This document shows positions 1-8,815 of a stretch of 64,000 nt of DNA, piece by piece (position 1 is the stretch's first letter; every line of letters begins with the position of its first letter). The notes beneath the pieces are model-generated. The model saw nothing but the letters and a program-made list of their open reading frames with translations, had not been told where the DNA came from and did no database searches. The stretch spans positions 1 through 64,000 of the forward strand of contig CBFHTO010000008.1 in the NCBI GenBank assembly GCA_965658765.1. Reading direction: 5' to 3'. Origin of the DNA: Glaciecola sp965658765 (GTDB lineage: Bacteria; Pseudomonadota; Gammaproteobacteria; Enterobacterales; Alteromonadaceae). A program made the position numbers and the translations under genes.

Positions 1-207
1 CCCAATGTAATCTAGTTTTGCGGGCCTACCTTGTTCTTGCCACATCCAATACGCCTGATTAACTCCGTTTTGAATGAGCGTGTACAACTGAATGCCTGTT
101 ACCTTTTGCCACGCTTTTTCGCTTACAAAATGTTTAACAGTGATCGTAAAAATGGTACACAAAATACAAAAAAACAGTACGAATCGCCATAAGCCACTCC
201 TGTTCAT
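1..207 (-). CDS. mshF: MSHA biogenesis protein MshF (3' part outside window)
   Basis: An open frame begins with ATG at 207 on the minus strand, two bases after the mshG stop, and runs off the left edge, giving at least 69 residues. The protein starts with a short basic stretch and one hydrophobic segment (about residues 7-23), followed by a region containing AYWMWQEQGRPAKLDYIG. This resembles MshF, a small single-pass inner-membrane protein of the MSHA pilus assembly apparatus whose exact role is not established. Position after mshG supports the call. The C-terminus is outside the window, so length and later motifs cannot be judged. Confidence 0.7.
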   Translation of the reverse strand, partial: MNRSGLWRFVLFFCILCTIFTITVKHFVSEKAWQKVTGIQLYTLIQNGVNQAYWMWQEQGRPAKLDYIG

Positions 208-209
208 TA

Positions 210-1433
210 CTATTGTAATGCTCCCATCATGTCCCACATTGGAGTAAAAATACCAAGTGCTAACACAAGAACCATGGCAGACACAATAGTGATCAAAATA
301 GGCTCTATTTTAGAGGTCAAACTACTTAAATCGTAATCCACCTCTCTCTCATAAAAATCTGAAACTTCGTCAAGTAATTCATCGATGCGCCCAGTCTCTT
401 CGCCTACGCTTATCATTTGTATGATCAAGGGGCTGAATAATCCGCTTGACCGCGTTACGCGAGACAAGCTTTCTCCTTTTTCAATGCGCTGACGCATGGC
501 AATAACAGCACTCCCCATATATTCGTTACCGACCGCTTCTGACACTAAGGTTAGCGCCGTGGTCAGTGGAACACCTGCTTTGAGCATCATCGAAAAACTT
601 CTTGAAAATCTAGCAAGTAAGCTTTGTTCGATAATAGACCCGATGATTGGGGCCCTTATTTTGAGATAATCCCACTTTACTCGTCCAGCATGGGTATTTT
701 TGTACCGATTAATTATGTAAATTAATACCAAAGCAATAAAAATCATTAAATACCAATAGTTTACAAATAAATCTGACATCCCAAGTAAAATCAAAGTCAT
801 GGTCGGCAACTCCGTGTTAACCTTGGAGAACATGTCAGCAAACACTGGAATCACCCATATATTCATTACCACTAAGGCGAGTGCAATCGCCACAATAACA
901 AAAATAGGGTAACGCGTAGCTGACTTGATTTGTTTGCGAGTAGCTTGCTCTCGTTCCAAGTAATCAGCGAGCTGTAAAAAGGCTTGATCCAATCGACCTG
1001 TACTTTCTCCTACGTGGACAACACTAATGAATAAACGGCTGAATATTTTGGGGTGTTGCGTCAAAGCGGATGAGAATGTTCGTCCTTTCTCCAAGCTGCT
1101 AATAACGTCTTGAAGGGCCAGCTTTAGCCTTAATGACCTTGTTGTCGTTAAACTCGAAACCGCTCTTATCATGGGAATTCCCGCCTTTGAAAGGGAATAC
1201 ATTTGGCGAGAGAATATAACAAGCTCATCTAATGTCACGCGAGGTGTAAAGAAGCTAATCGAGGTATTTTTTGTGGTAGATTTATCAATATTTTCTCCAC
1301 TCAGAGAAATAGTGATAGGGATAATATTTTGATTATTAAGGAGGCGTGCCACACTCATTTCGTCAGACGCCTCGATCATACCTGACTCAATCTTTCCACT
1401 TGAGTTTCGGCCTTTGAAACGAAAACTAGCCAT
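210..1433 (-). CDS. mshG: MSHA pilus inner-membrane platform protein MshG (GspF/PilC family)
   Basis: Polytopic inner-membrane platform protein of the type II secretion/type IV pilus family, which couples the cytoplasmic ATPase MshE to pilin assembly. Two repeated GspF domains are visible (about residues 70-195 and 272-398), each with the GES/GEE-TGR motif (GESTGRLD near 143, GEETGRID near 346). Hydrophobic segments lie at about 176-200, 227-244 and 378-400. The family length of about 400 residues is met. The mshE stop TGA overlaps the ATG at 1433 (TGATG), implying translational coupling; a GTG three bases upstream at 1436 is an alternative start. Part of the mshI-to-mshF operon. Confidence 0.93.
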   Translation of the reverse strand: MASFRFKGRNSSGKIESGMIEASDEMSVARLLNNQNIIPITISLSGENIDKSTTKNTSISFFTPRVTLDELVIFSRQMYSLSKAGIPMIRAVSSLTTTRSLRLKLALQDVISSLEKGRTFSSALTQHPKIFSRLFISVVHVGESTGRLDQAFLQLADYLEREQATRKQIKSATRYPIFVIVAIALALVVMNIWVIPVFADMFSKVNTELPTMTLILLGMSDLFVNYWYLMIFIALVLIYIINRYKNTHAGRVKWDYLKIRAPIIGSIIEQSLLARFSRSFSMMLKAGVPLTTALTLVSEAVGNEYMGSAVIAMRQRIEKGESLSRVTRSSGLFSPLIIQMISVGEETGRIDELLDEVSDFYEREVDYDLSSLTSKIEPILITIVSAMVLVLALGIFTPMWDMMGALQ

Positions 1434-3226
1434 CACTTATCATCCATTGGTTCAAGACTCAAAGTTGAAGCAATTGCAGCATCGCCACTATGCCCATCTT
1501 GGCTGTGTCCTGCAGTTTGAGGGAAGGAGCCTTCTTGAACCGTTTCAACTAATTTCAATACTTCATCTAGACTGGTAATACCCGCTTTTGCGTAGTCAAA
1601 AGCGGCTTCAGACAGTGGTCGATACCCGCTCGACATTGCTGAGACTCTAGAAAATTCCGCAGTATCATTATTTTTTAATGCATTCTTCATTTCCTCATTG
1701 AGTTGGAGCAACTCAAATACGCCGATGCGGCCTTTGTATCCTGTGAAATTACATTTCTGACACCCACTTCCTTTTTTAAAAGCATGCCCTTCTACCTTCA
1801 TTCCTAATTGGGAAAGCCATAACGTAATATCTTCACTTGGTTCGCTGGGTCTGCTACAACCATTACAGACCTTTCTGATGAGACGTTGTGCAATTATGGC
1901 TTTTAAGGCCGTTGCAACGAGATAACCGGGCGCCCCCATATCCAAAAGCCTTATTGCACTGCTAATAGCATCATTGGTGTGCAACGTAGACAATACTAAA
2001 TGACCAGTAAGCGCACCACGAAGTCCAATCTCTACGGTTTCTTTATCACGCATTTCACCAACCATTATGATGTCAGGGTCTTGACGGAGAGTTGTACGTA
2101 ACACATTTGAAAAAGTGAGCTCAATTTTGGGGTTGACTTGAACCTGATTAATCCTCGGTAAACGATATTCAACTGGATCTTCGACTGTAATGATTTTTGT
2201 CTCTGGGCGATTAAGCTCATTTAGAGCACCGTATAAAGTCGTAGTCTTTCCTGACCCCGTTGGTCCAGTAACTAGTATCATGCCGTGTGGACGTTTTAGT
2301 AACTCTCGCAGTCGAAACATCAAACCATTGGGCATACCCGTTTGTTCAAGCGCCAACACCCCTTCACTCTGGTCGAGCAGCCTTAATACACAGGACTCTC
2401 CCATTTGCACTGGCATTGTCGATACGCGAACATCTATTTGATGATTTTTTATTGTAACCTGAGCTCTGCCATCTTGTGGAAGACGTTTTTCAGAAATATC
2501 TAGACCAGACATCAACTTAAGCCTCAACACTAAAGCAGCAGCAATGTTTGCTTCTTTAATAATATTTTCTCGCAAAACCCCATCAACACGCTGTCTAATC
2601 CGAAGGTAATTTTCGTCCGGTTCGATGTGAATATCTGATGCTTTGGCAATTACGGCATCTTCAAATATTGATTGCAACAACTTAGCAACAGCGTTGTCTT
2701 GGTCATCTGACAAGCCACTGCTGAGCTCAAATTCCGCCTCATTTTGATATTCGTCGGCAAGCTCTTGAGCGAAGGACGCAATTTCTTCTGTTTTACGGTA
2801 ATAATTCTCGTAAGCTTCAAATAGTTGCGTTTCGCTGACGACTGCTATTTCTATTGGTTTGTTCAGTTTTATTGAAAGCTCGTCAACCGCATTTATATCT
2901 GCTGGATCACTCATGCCAACTAATAAACTGTTGCCATTATCCTTTAAGACCAGGGCTCGATATCGGCGTGCTTGGATTTCGGGGAGCAATGCAATCGCGT
3001 TTGGATCAATCCTAAAGTCAGATAGGTTAATTAGAGGCACTTTTAAGTGCTCTGATAAAAGCTCTAGCAACTGAAACTCGTTTACCAAGTTCATTTCAAC
3101 TAATGTTGAACCTAGTTTACGTCCCGTTTGTCTCTGTTGTGTAAGCGCTTGCTGAAGTTGAGTATCGTCAATCAAACCATTTTGTACGAGTAGATCACCC
3201 AGTCTGATTTTTATGGCTGTGCTCAT
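1433..3226 (-). CDS. mshE: MSHA pilus extension ATPase MshE with c-di-GMP-binding N-domain
   Basis: GspE/PilB-type ATPase of 597 residues that powers MSHA pilus extension. The N-terminus carries two copies of the MshEN-type motif (RLGDLLVQNGLIDDTQL from residue 8 and KLGSTLVEMNLVNEFQL from residue 37). In Vibrio cholerae MshE this domain binds cyclic di-GMP. The ATPase core has Walker A GPTGSGKTT (321-329), an aspartate/glutamate box around RQDPDIIMVGEMRD (381-394), and a zinc-binding tetracysteine set at about C454, C457, C489 and C492. The start ATG overlaps the mshN stop (TAATG). c-di-GMP control is inferred from family knowledge and fits with the two c-di-GMP enzymes elsewhere in the window. 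Confidence 0.95.
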   Translation of the reverse strand: MSTAIKIRLGDLLVQNGLIDDTQLQQALTQQRQTGRKLGSTLVEMNLVNEFQLLELLSEHLKVPLINLSDFRIDPNAIALLPEIQARRYRALVLKDNGNSLLVGMSDPADINAVDELSIKLNKPIEIAVVSETQLFEAYENYYRKTEEIASFAQELADEYQNEAEFELSSGLSDDQDNAVAKLLQSIFEDAVIAKASDIHIEPDENYLRIRQRVDGVLRENIIKEANIAAALVLRLKLMSGLDISEKRLPQDGRAQVTIKNHQIDVRVSTMPVQMGESCVLRLLDQSEGVLALEQTGMPNGLMFRLRELLKRPHGMILVTGPTGSGKTTTLYGALNELNRPETKIITVEDPVEYRLPRINQVQVNPKIELTFSNVLRTTLRQDPDIIMVGEMRDKETVEIGLRGALTGHLVLSTLHTNDAISSAIRLLDMGAPGYLVATALKAIIAQRLIRKVCNGCSRPSEPSEDITLWLSQLGMKVEGHAFKKGSGCQKCNFTGYKGRIGVFELLQLNEEMKNALKNNDTAEFSRVSAMSSGYRPLSEAAFDYAKAGITSLDEVLKLVETVQEGSFPQTAGHSQDGHSGDAAIASTLSLEPMDDK

Positions 3227-4524
3227 TACGACTGCCTCACTAGTAAGTTGAGTCTTTCATTTACAAAATTATTTACCGAACTAGAAAGTTGATTTAATGA
3301 TTGAGCTCGTCGGTAGGACTCGATGGCTTGCTGATTCATACCTTGTTTATCAAAACTAATCCCTAGGCCAAGCCACCACCTCGCCTCTCGAGGTTCGATT
3401 AAAACAAGTTGCTCATAATCTTGTTGGGCCAATATATACTGCCCTACTCTTTCTGCAAGCGCCGCTCTGAAACTCAATAACTTATCACTTGGTATAGCAT
3501 CTTTGGGATGTTTCTGTAAAACCTCTAAAGCACTTATAAATTGACTCAGTTTAAAATAAATACGAGACAGCATAAGTCTAAAATCTGCATCATTTGGTGC
3601 TATTTTTAAGCCTTCGATTAACACCCGTTTTGCTTCCTTTACCTGCCTATCGCCAAATAATAAAGCAGCAAGTGTTTTTCGCATTTTGGCATCGTTTGGC
3701 GCTAACACTAGAATTTCGTGTATCACTTTTGTCGCTGTAGCGTTGTCTCCCTTAGTGACAGCGATATGCGCTTTCGCACGTAAATTAGATAATTCTGATT
3801 TGGAGCCATCGCTTGCCTGTACTGTAAATATCTGTTCAGGTAGTTCCGTTTTGTTAATTTGTTCAATCGTTTGTTGTTTTTTTGTTTGAAGAGCAGCGTT
3901 TTTAGAACCTCCCTCTTTAGGAGCTATTACTTGAGAAATTATTGCTTGACTGCCAATTGTAGGCGAAATTTCATTTGTAGCTCGCACTCCGCTGCTTTGC
4001 CTACTGCTTTGACTGTCCATAATTTGCACTGAATTTACATCAAGCTTTTCAAAATAAGCATTTTCACTCTCTTTACTGAGGACGGTTGTAGGCAAAATCT
4101 CGTTATCATCAATTTGTGACTGTCCACTCATTTTTTTGGTGGCGTTATTTATTGCACTACTTGATGTATGTCCAGCATCGAACGACTTTTCAACACGCAA
4201 AACACTACTTTCTTGAGCAAGCCGCATCGACTGGGTTTCGTTCGTTTGACTGTCTACATTCAATTCTTTCTGTTTAGAGGACGGTACCTGTGATGGTTCA
4301 CGAACCTGTTTATTTTTTTGAACAAGCTCTTTTACCTGCAGATAATCAATACCATAGTAACCTACCGCTGATAATGAGACGATCGTTATGCAGACGCTGA
4401 CGATGTACTTTACCTTCGAAGACTTATTATTTGCCGCAGGATTATAGTTTCGAACATTGATGGTCTGACGCTGCCTTTGCTCGAGGTCATTGAGCATTTT
4501 ATTTACTACGCTCACGTTTCCCAC
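3226..4524 (-). CDS. mshN: MSHA biogenesis TPR protein MshN
   Basis: A 432-residue protein with a short cytoplasmic N-terminus (SVVNKMLNDLEQRQRQ is typical of MshN), one membrane segment at about 38-57, a long Ser/Gln-rich linker (about 60-235) and a C-terminal block of TPR-like helices (about 245-430). It is expected to face the periplasm and help assemble the secretin and platform. It overlaps mshM by 13 bases and abuts mshE. Oddly, the linker DNA holds three copies of the window-wide motif TGACTGTC/GACAGTCA (4010, 4117 and 4248), each encoding a different peptide, so the DNA rather than the protein is conserved. Confidence 0.88.
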   Translation of the reverse strand: MGNVSVVNKMLNDLEQRQRQTINVRNYNPAANNKSSKVKYIVSVCITIVSLSAVGYYGIDYLQVKELVQKNKQVREPSQVPSSKQKELNVDSQTNETQSMRLAQESSVLRVEKSFDAGHTSSSAINNATKKMSGQSQIDDNEILPTTVLSKESENAYFEKLDVNSVQIMDSQSSRQSSGVRATNEISPTIGSQAIISQVIAPKEGGSKNAALQTKKQQTIEQINKTELPEQIFTVQASDGSKSELSNLRAKAHIAVTKGDNATATKVIHEILVLAPNDAKMRKTLAALLFGDRQVKEAKRVLIEGLKIAPNDADFRLMLSRIYFKLSQFISALEVLQKHPKDAIPSDKLLSFRAALAERVGQYILAQQDYEQLVLIEPREARWWLGLGISFDKQGMNQQAIESYRRAQSLNQLSSSVNNFVNERLNLLVRQS

Positions 4525-5465
4525 CCCAACGCTGCACTCAACACTTCACGGTAGGCGCTATTCTGTGGCTGAGAAACGAATATGGAAATAACAAGGGCCA
4601 AACCAATTAGCCCAGTCAGACCAAATTTAAGCCACCTACTAATACTGGTTTTATGCGCAGACTCGGTATCTTTAATTGCAATGTTGACGAATTTCTTAGT
4701 TATGATTCGTGTTCCTTCACCATAAGCAAGCATCAAGGCTTTGTTGCAAAGTGTATTGACGATTCTCGGGGTACCTTGACTAGCCTTATACAAGCGTTTA
4801 CTCACACTTTTTGAAAAAGCCTGTTTATCTTGTGAATACCCCGCGACCTCCATGCGATGATTGACGTATTGATGAATTTGATCAGCCGTCATATGGTTCA
4901 AATTGTAGGAAAATGTGATCCTCTGTAATAACTGTCGCAATTTAGGTTGAGAAAGTTTTTCATTTAGCTCTGGTTGCCCAAATAATATTACTTGAAGTAA
5001 TTTAGTTGATTCTGTCTCTAAGTTCGTCATTAAACGCAATGCCTCAATGCTCTCGTCGGACAGTGCTTGAGCTTCGTCAATTATCAGCACGGCCGCCTTA
5101 CCCGATTTGCGAATCTCAACCAATCTTTTTTGAATCGCTTGAGTAAACTCTTGCTGATCGCTTTTATGTGGCAATTCCACTTGTAGTTCAGAGGCAACTG
5201 CATGTCTCAATTCACTGGGTGATAAATAAGGATTTGGAATATAAGCCGCAACAAAGCCCTTAGGCATTTCATTAAGTAGCTTTCTGCAAAGAAGTGTTTT
5301 ACCTGTACCGACCTCACCCGTGACTTTTATAAAACCTTCCCCCGAAAACAAAGCCGTCTTTAATACACATAAGGCCTCGTTATGACTGGGCAAGCCAAAA
5401 TAAAATTGGGTATTAGGTGTCAATGTAAATGGAAGTTGTTGTAATCCAAAATGGTACAAGTACAT
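4512..5465 (-). CDS. mshM: MSHA biogenesis AAA+ ATPase MshM (ExeA-like)
   Basis: ExeA/GspA-type AAA+ ATPase, 317 residues from the chosen start. Walker A is GEVGTGKT (50-57), Walker B is VLIIDEAQ (126-133), sensor-like residues follow in LFGQPELNEKL, and a membrane segment sits at about 279-297. I chose ATG 5465 because it is preceded by GGAG eight bases upstream, lies four bases after the mshL stop, and gives the family N-terminus YLYHFGLQQLPFTLTPNT. A longer frame to 5546 would run into mshL and lacks support. By analogy to ExeA it probably helps the secretin MshL assemble through peptidoglycan. Confidence 0.92.
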   Translation of the reverse strand: MYLYHFGLQQLPFTLTPNTQFYFGLPSHNEALCVLKTALFSGEGFIKVTGEVGTGKTLLCRKLLNEMPKGFVAAYIPNPYLSPSELRHAVASELQVELPHKSDQQEFTQAIQKRLVEIRKSGKAAVLIIDEAQALSDESIEALRLMTNLETESTKLLQVILFGQPELNEKLSQPKLRQLLQRITFSYNLNHMTADQIHQYVNHRMEVAGYSQDKQAFSKSVSKRLYKASQGTPRIVNTLCNKALMLAYGEGTRIITKKFVNIAIKDTESAHKTSISRWLKFGLTGLIGLALVISIFVSQPQNSAYREVLSAALGWET

Positions 5466-5469
5466 TGTA

Positions 5470-7146
5470 TTACTCCACGTACAACCAATCAGCCATTTGT
5501 GAACGACTTGACTCAAGCTGTTCTCGCCATGTGTTAGGACCAACAACTGTTGGCTTAAGCAAGATTATCAGTTCCTTCTTTGTTTCTTTTTCTCGCTTGT
5601 TTTTAAACATGTTGCCAAGCCAAGGAACATCTCCTAGAAGAGGTGTTTTAGATTCTTCTATCGATTTTATGGATTGCATTAAGCCGCCAATAACGACAAT
5701 CTCACCTGAATTAGCGCGAATGATAGTGTCGGACTCCCTGATAGTACTCTGCGCCAAAGGCAAAACAATTTGCTCCTGGTTAAGGGTAACTACTTTCTCT
5801 TGTTCTTCTGTTTCAATCACTGATGGATGGATATGTAATAGAATACTTCCATGCTTGTTAATTTGAGGGGTAACGTCTAGAGCAATACCTGAGAAAAACG
5901 GTGTGAGTTCAATATCTGGCACAACTGAAGTGGTGGTTGAAGTAATTGTATTTTGACTAGATATATCAGTCACGAAGTACTCGTCATCACCAACCTTAAT
6001 AACCGCTTTTTGATTGTTAATAGCGGTTACTCGTGGGCTTGATAAGACTTGAACATTGCCTTGAGTAGAGAGTAAATTTAAAACGCCAGTGAAGTCTGCG
6101 TTTGAAAAAGCCAAGCTTGCAACGCCACCAAGAGATGAGCTTATTGAATTGCCCAGCGTACCCGCCGTACTAGAAAATGTAAAATCAGTACTGCCAACGT
6201 TAGAAACAATTTGGTTCCAATTAATCCCTTGTTGATACTCATCATTCAGCACCACTTCGAGGATCCTCGCCTCAATCACAACTTGCCTCGTTAGGCTTTG
6301 CTCCGAAGTTTTCAAAAACTGTCTGATGGTTTTTAACTCACTTGGATACGCTTTAACTGTCACCAAGCCTGCTTGTGGAGATACCATGACGGCTCGGCCA
6401 TCATCGTTGCCTAGCATCATGGTTAAGCTTTTTTCTAGTTTTTCCCAAAAATTAGTTTCAATCCGTGTACTGATCGTTGTACCGTTGCTTTGACCAGTGT
6501 TGCCCAAGTTTCCTGATAAGCCTCCATTGGTACCACTGCTAGAACCACCACCAGAAAAGTTATTTTGAAATGAGTTATTACTTCCATTATTGTTTGAGTT
6601 TTGAGAGACACCACCAGAAATAATACTTGTTTGTGTGGACCCATCTCGTTGCATCATAAGATAATCGACAGAGAAAGTCTCGGTTCTCATGCCTGCTGGG
6701 TAAACATGATAAATTGTGTCTTGCTTTTGGATATGAAAACCATAAATATCAGTCAATAGCGAGAAAACTTGGTCAAGCGCCACTTGCTTTAGATCTACAC
6801 TAATTTTACCCTCTACGTCAGGGTGTATAGCAACAGAAAATGGTGTGTCTTTTACAAGACCAGCAAAAAAATTGCGTGCGTCAACATCTTTTGCATTAAT
6901 GTCATATTTTTCTGGTTCTAAAATAGACTTACCTGCTTGCATATCACTTTGTAGCAATGCATCAGAAACAGAATCAGGTAATGCTACTAAGGCATTTTGT
7001 TTTGTCTGTGCTTCTGAGTGATTGAGTGCTTGTATCTCTTTGGAAAGGTAGTTTTCGACATGGCTTTTATCAGTAGAGCTACAACTGAATACCGCTAAAG
7101 CACTCGCGACACACAAATTAGCCTTAGTTATCTTTCTCCAATTCAT
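5470..7146 (-). CDS. mshL: MSHA pilus outer-membrane secretin MshL
   Basis: Secretin of 558 residues forming the outer-membrane channel for the MSHA pilus. The N-terminal signal ends in a lipobox-like VFSC with Cys22, suggesting a lipoprotein. An STN/short N-domain region follows (about 80-155), then an unusually Gly/Ser/Asn-rich linker (about 175-225), then the secretin core with ARILEVVLNDEYQQGINW, SSPRVTAINNQKAVIKVG and the C-terminal VVIGGLMQS signature. Its ATG overlaps the mshK stop (ATGA). Secretin-specific motifs and operon position make the call secure. Confidence 0.94.
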   Translation of the reverse strand: MNWRKITKANLCVASALAVFSCSSTDKSHVENYLSKEIQALNHSEAQTKQNALVALPDSVSDALLQSDMQAGKSILEPEKYDINAKDVDARNFFAGLVKDTPFSVAIHPDVEGKISVDLKQVALDQVFSLLTDIYGFHIQKQDTIYHVYPAGMRTETFSVDYLMMQRDGSTQTSIISGGVSQNSNNNGSNNSFQNNFSGGGSSSGTNGGLSGNLGNTGQSNGTTISTRIETNFWEKLEKSLTMMLGNDDGRAVMVSPQAGLVTVKAYPSELKTIRQFLKTSEQSLTRQVVIEARILEVVLNDEYQQGINWNQIVSNVGSTDFTFSSTAGTLGNSISSSLGGVASLAFSNADFTGVLNLLSTQGNVQVLSSPRVTAINNQKAVIKVGDDEYFVTDISSQNTITSTTTSVVPDIELTPFFSGIALDVTPQINKHGSILLHIHPSVIETEEQEKVVTLNQEQIVLPLAQSTIRESDTIIRANSGEIVVIGGLMQSIKSIEESKTPLLGDVPWLGNMFKNKREKETKKELIILLKPTVVGPNTWREQLESSRSQMADWLYVE

Positions 7147-7535
7147 TTTTTTACCTGCTTTTTAATATTTGTATCGCTAAACAATCTGATTATAACGAGC
7201 TTTCCATTATCCAAAGTATCAGCAAGCGTGACGCTTTGGTCGTTGATCTGAATAACCCTGTAACGAGCCACGACATCATTGACTGTCACAATAGTGTCAT
7301 TTAACACAGCAAACCGATTGTCTCGTTTAGTAAAAATGGCGCTTAATTTAATCTCACTGTTAAGTCCTTGGTTTTGTTGTGATGAAGTTGATAGTTGCGG
7401 CGGCTTGGTTGGGTCACTACTAGTAACTGAATTCCCAGACGCGGTGCTCACTTGGACAGTCAAAAGTACGCCGAGCAGAAACGAACACCTGCTCAATCCT
7501 CGAGTATTAAGTGTACTGCCGTTGCTAATAAACAC
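7143..7535 (-). CDS. mshK: MSHA biogenesis protein MshK (PilP/GspC-like)
   Basis: Small periplasmic protein of 130 residues with an N-terminal signal or anchor (SFLLGVLLTVQVSTASG), a DPTKPP motif near residue 41 that is typical of MshK and GspB/PilP proteins, and a beta-rich C-terminal region reading KLSAIFTKRDNRFAVLND, then VNDVVARYRVIQIND. It probably links the inner-membrane MshI/J complex to the secretin. It overlaps mshJ by 11 bases and mshL by 3. The motif GGACAGTCA occurs within it at 7454. Confidence 0.85.
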   Translation of the reverse strand: MFISNGSTLNTRGLSRCSFLLGVLLTVQVSTASGNSVTSSDPTKPPQLSTSSQQNQGLNSEIKLSAIFTKRDNRFAVLNDTIVTVNDVVARYRVIQINDQSVTLADTLDNGKLVIIRLFSDTNIKKQVKK

Positions 7536-8202
7536 TAATAAACGCCTCGCTTGTACTCAAAGTAAATACCGATAACTCAATCGTTGCGCGTGGATATTCA
7601 TCAACGCGATAAGTAAAATCTTGCCAATATATTTGCCACTCTAACTTCTCGGCCTTTTCTAGAAAAGATTCGGTAGCAGAGTAGCTACCCTCTAATCTAA
7701 GCTTAATTCCGTGACGGAAGATAGATTGTTGTCCACTTACGTCATCCTTATCACCGCTAGCAAAAAGCTTAGTTGGTGGAACTGAATCTAAGGTTAGCAA
7801 TTTCAAACCCTTAGCTTCGTCTAATAACTGTTGTAAAACAATAGGCATGACCCCTGGACTTACTAATTGCCGGAGCTCTTGCGAAAATTGAGCGTCAAAT
7901 TCATCAAGCTGCCTGTCTATCGCGCTAATACGCGCGCTTACATCCTGATCCGGATCTTCTGACAACTGTTTCATGACTTGTTGACGATTCAAAACTAATA
8001 CTTCTAATTGTTGTTTGAGTGAGGTCTGAGAGTCTTGAATCCGTGCAGTATTTTTTAGTTCTGGCTCAATAAAAAGTAAAATAGCCATAATTAATAGAGT
8101 TATGGGGGAGAGCACAAAAATCAGTCTCTTCTCACTAAATTTTAAACGTTCAAACCAATCTAACGCTGTAATAAGAAAACTTGGATTCGAAGTCATTATC
8201 AT
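7525..8202 (-). CDS. mshJ: MSHA biogenesis protein MshJ (PilO/GspM-like)
   Basis: A 225-residue bitopic inner-membrane protein. A membrane segment lies at about 29-46 (LSPITLLIMAILLF), followed by a coiled coil (about 55-105) and a ferredoxin-like C-terminal domain, matching the PilO/GspM alignment-subcomplex fold. The start ATG at 8202 is seven bases inside the left edge of an assembly gap (8210-8219); a second ATG two codons later (8196) is possible. Together with the PilM-like MshI and the PilN-like gene upstream it should form the inner-membrane alignment complex. Confidence 0.85.
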   Translation of the reverse strand: MIMTSNPSFLITALDWFERLKFSEKRLIFVLSPITLLIMAILLFIEPELKNTARIQDSQTSLKQQLEVLVLNRQQVMKQLSEDPDQDVSARISAIDRQLDEFDAQFSQELRQLVSPGVMPIVLQQLLDEAKGLKLLTLDSVPPTKLFASGDKDDVSGQQSIFRHGIKLRLEGSYSATESFLEKAEKLEWQIYWQDFTYRVDEYPRATIELSVFTLSTSEAFISVY

Positions 8203-8209
8203 TGCCCTT

Positions 8210-8219
8210 NNNNNNNNNN
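8210..8219. other. Assembly gap of 10 Ns
   Basis: Ten consecutive Ns separate the 3' end of the PilN-like gene from the mshJ start. Ten is a typical placeholder length, so the true distance is unknown. The stop codon of the PilN-like gene is hidden here. An apparent frame reading through the Ns into mshJ is an artefact. Confidence 0.99.
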
Positions 8220-8815
8220 TAATCTGCCTCCTCAGAGCTTAGGTCGCTTGATAATACAAAGCTTAACTCGCTGCCTTCTCTGTGAACACTTGCATTATCG
8301 AACACCTGTCCTTCAAAAAACTCTTGGGCCTTTAACGAAGTAATCCAAACAGGAAGAGCTTTCGGGTGTTTCAGCTTGCCTTTGATGATAATTTTGCTTG
8401 ATGTCATCCCAATTTCTGTAAGCCATAAATCATCGCTATTCGCTTGTTTTAAGGCATTAACAAGTTGAAAAAAAGAACGCTGTTTATTTTTTGAAAGAGT
8501 TTTTATTTTAGCTAAAACCTCGCGCTTCACCGCGGCTTCCCGACGAATACGATCCAAACGGTTTTGTAAGGATGATGCAACCTTTCGATCGCTTAATGCT
8601 CTAGATAAATTATCAAACGTGCCCTGAGCGTCCTCAAGTTGCTCCTGCAGCAAAGATAGTTTGGTTTGAGCTTGATGTTGTTGATATTTCACAACCGAAA
8701 ACACGGTAGATGAAATAAAAACTGTAAGCACGCTAAGCGCTATAAGGTGGCTTGCGCATATCCACTCAAATTTTGGCTTGAACTCATCTTTGAGTAAATT
8801 AAACTCAGTTTTCAT
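8220..8815 (-). CDS. MSHA biogenesis PilN-like protein (MshI2), C-terminus lost in gap
   Basis: PilN/GspL-C-like bitopic protein of at least 198 residues. A short cytoplasmic N-terminus (MKTEFNLLKDEFKPKFEW) leads into a membrane segment (about 21-43), a coiled coil (about 45-95) and a ferredoxin-like C-terminal domain. ATG 8815 is preferred over a longer frame to 8878 because GAGGGG lies about eight bases upstream and because PilN proteins start immediately before this conserved cytoplasmic stretch. It overlaps mshI by 11 bases. The last codons and stop fall in the N run, so the end is unresolved. Confidence 0.82.

Noticed and set aside
5429..5866. Long antisense frames opposite mshL, mshE, uvrA and other genes
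   Set aside because: They mirror codon structure of the recognised genes, lack start signals and show no protein motifs.
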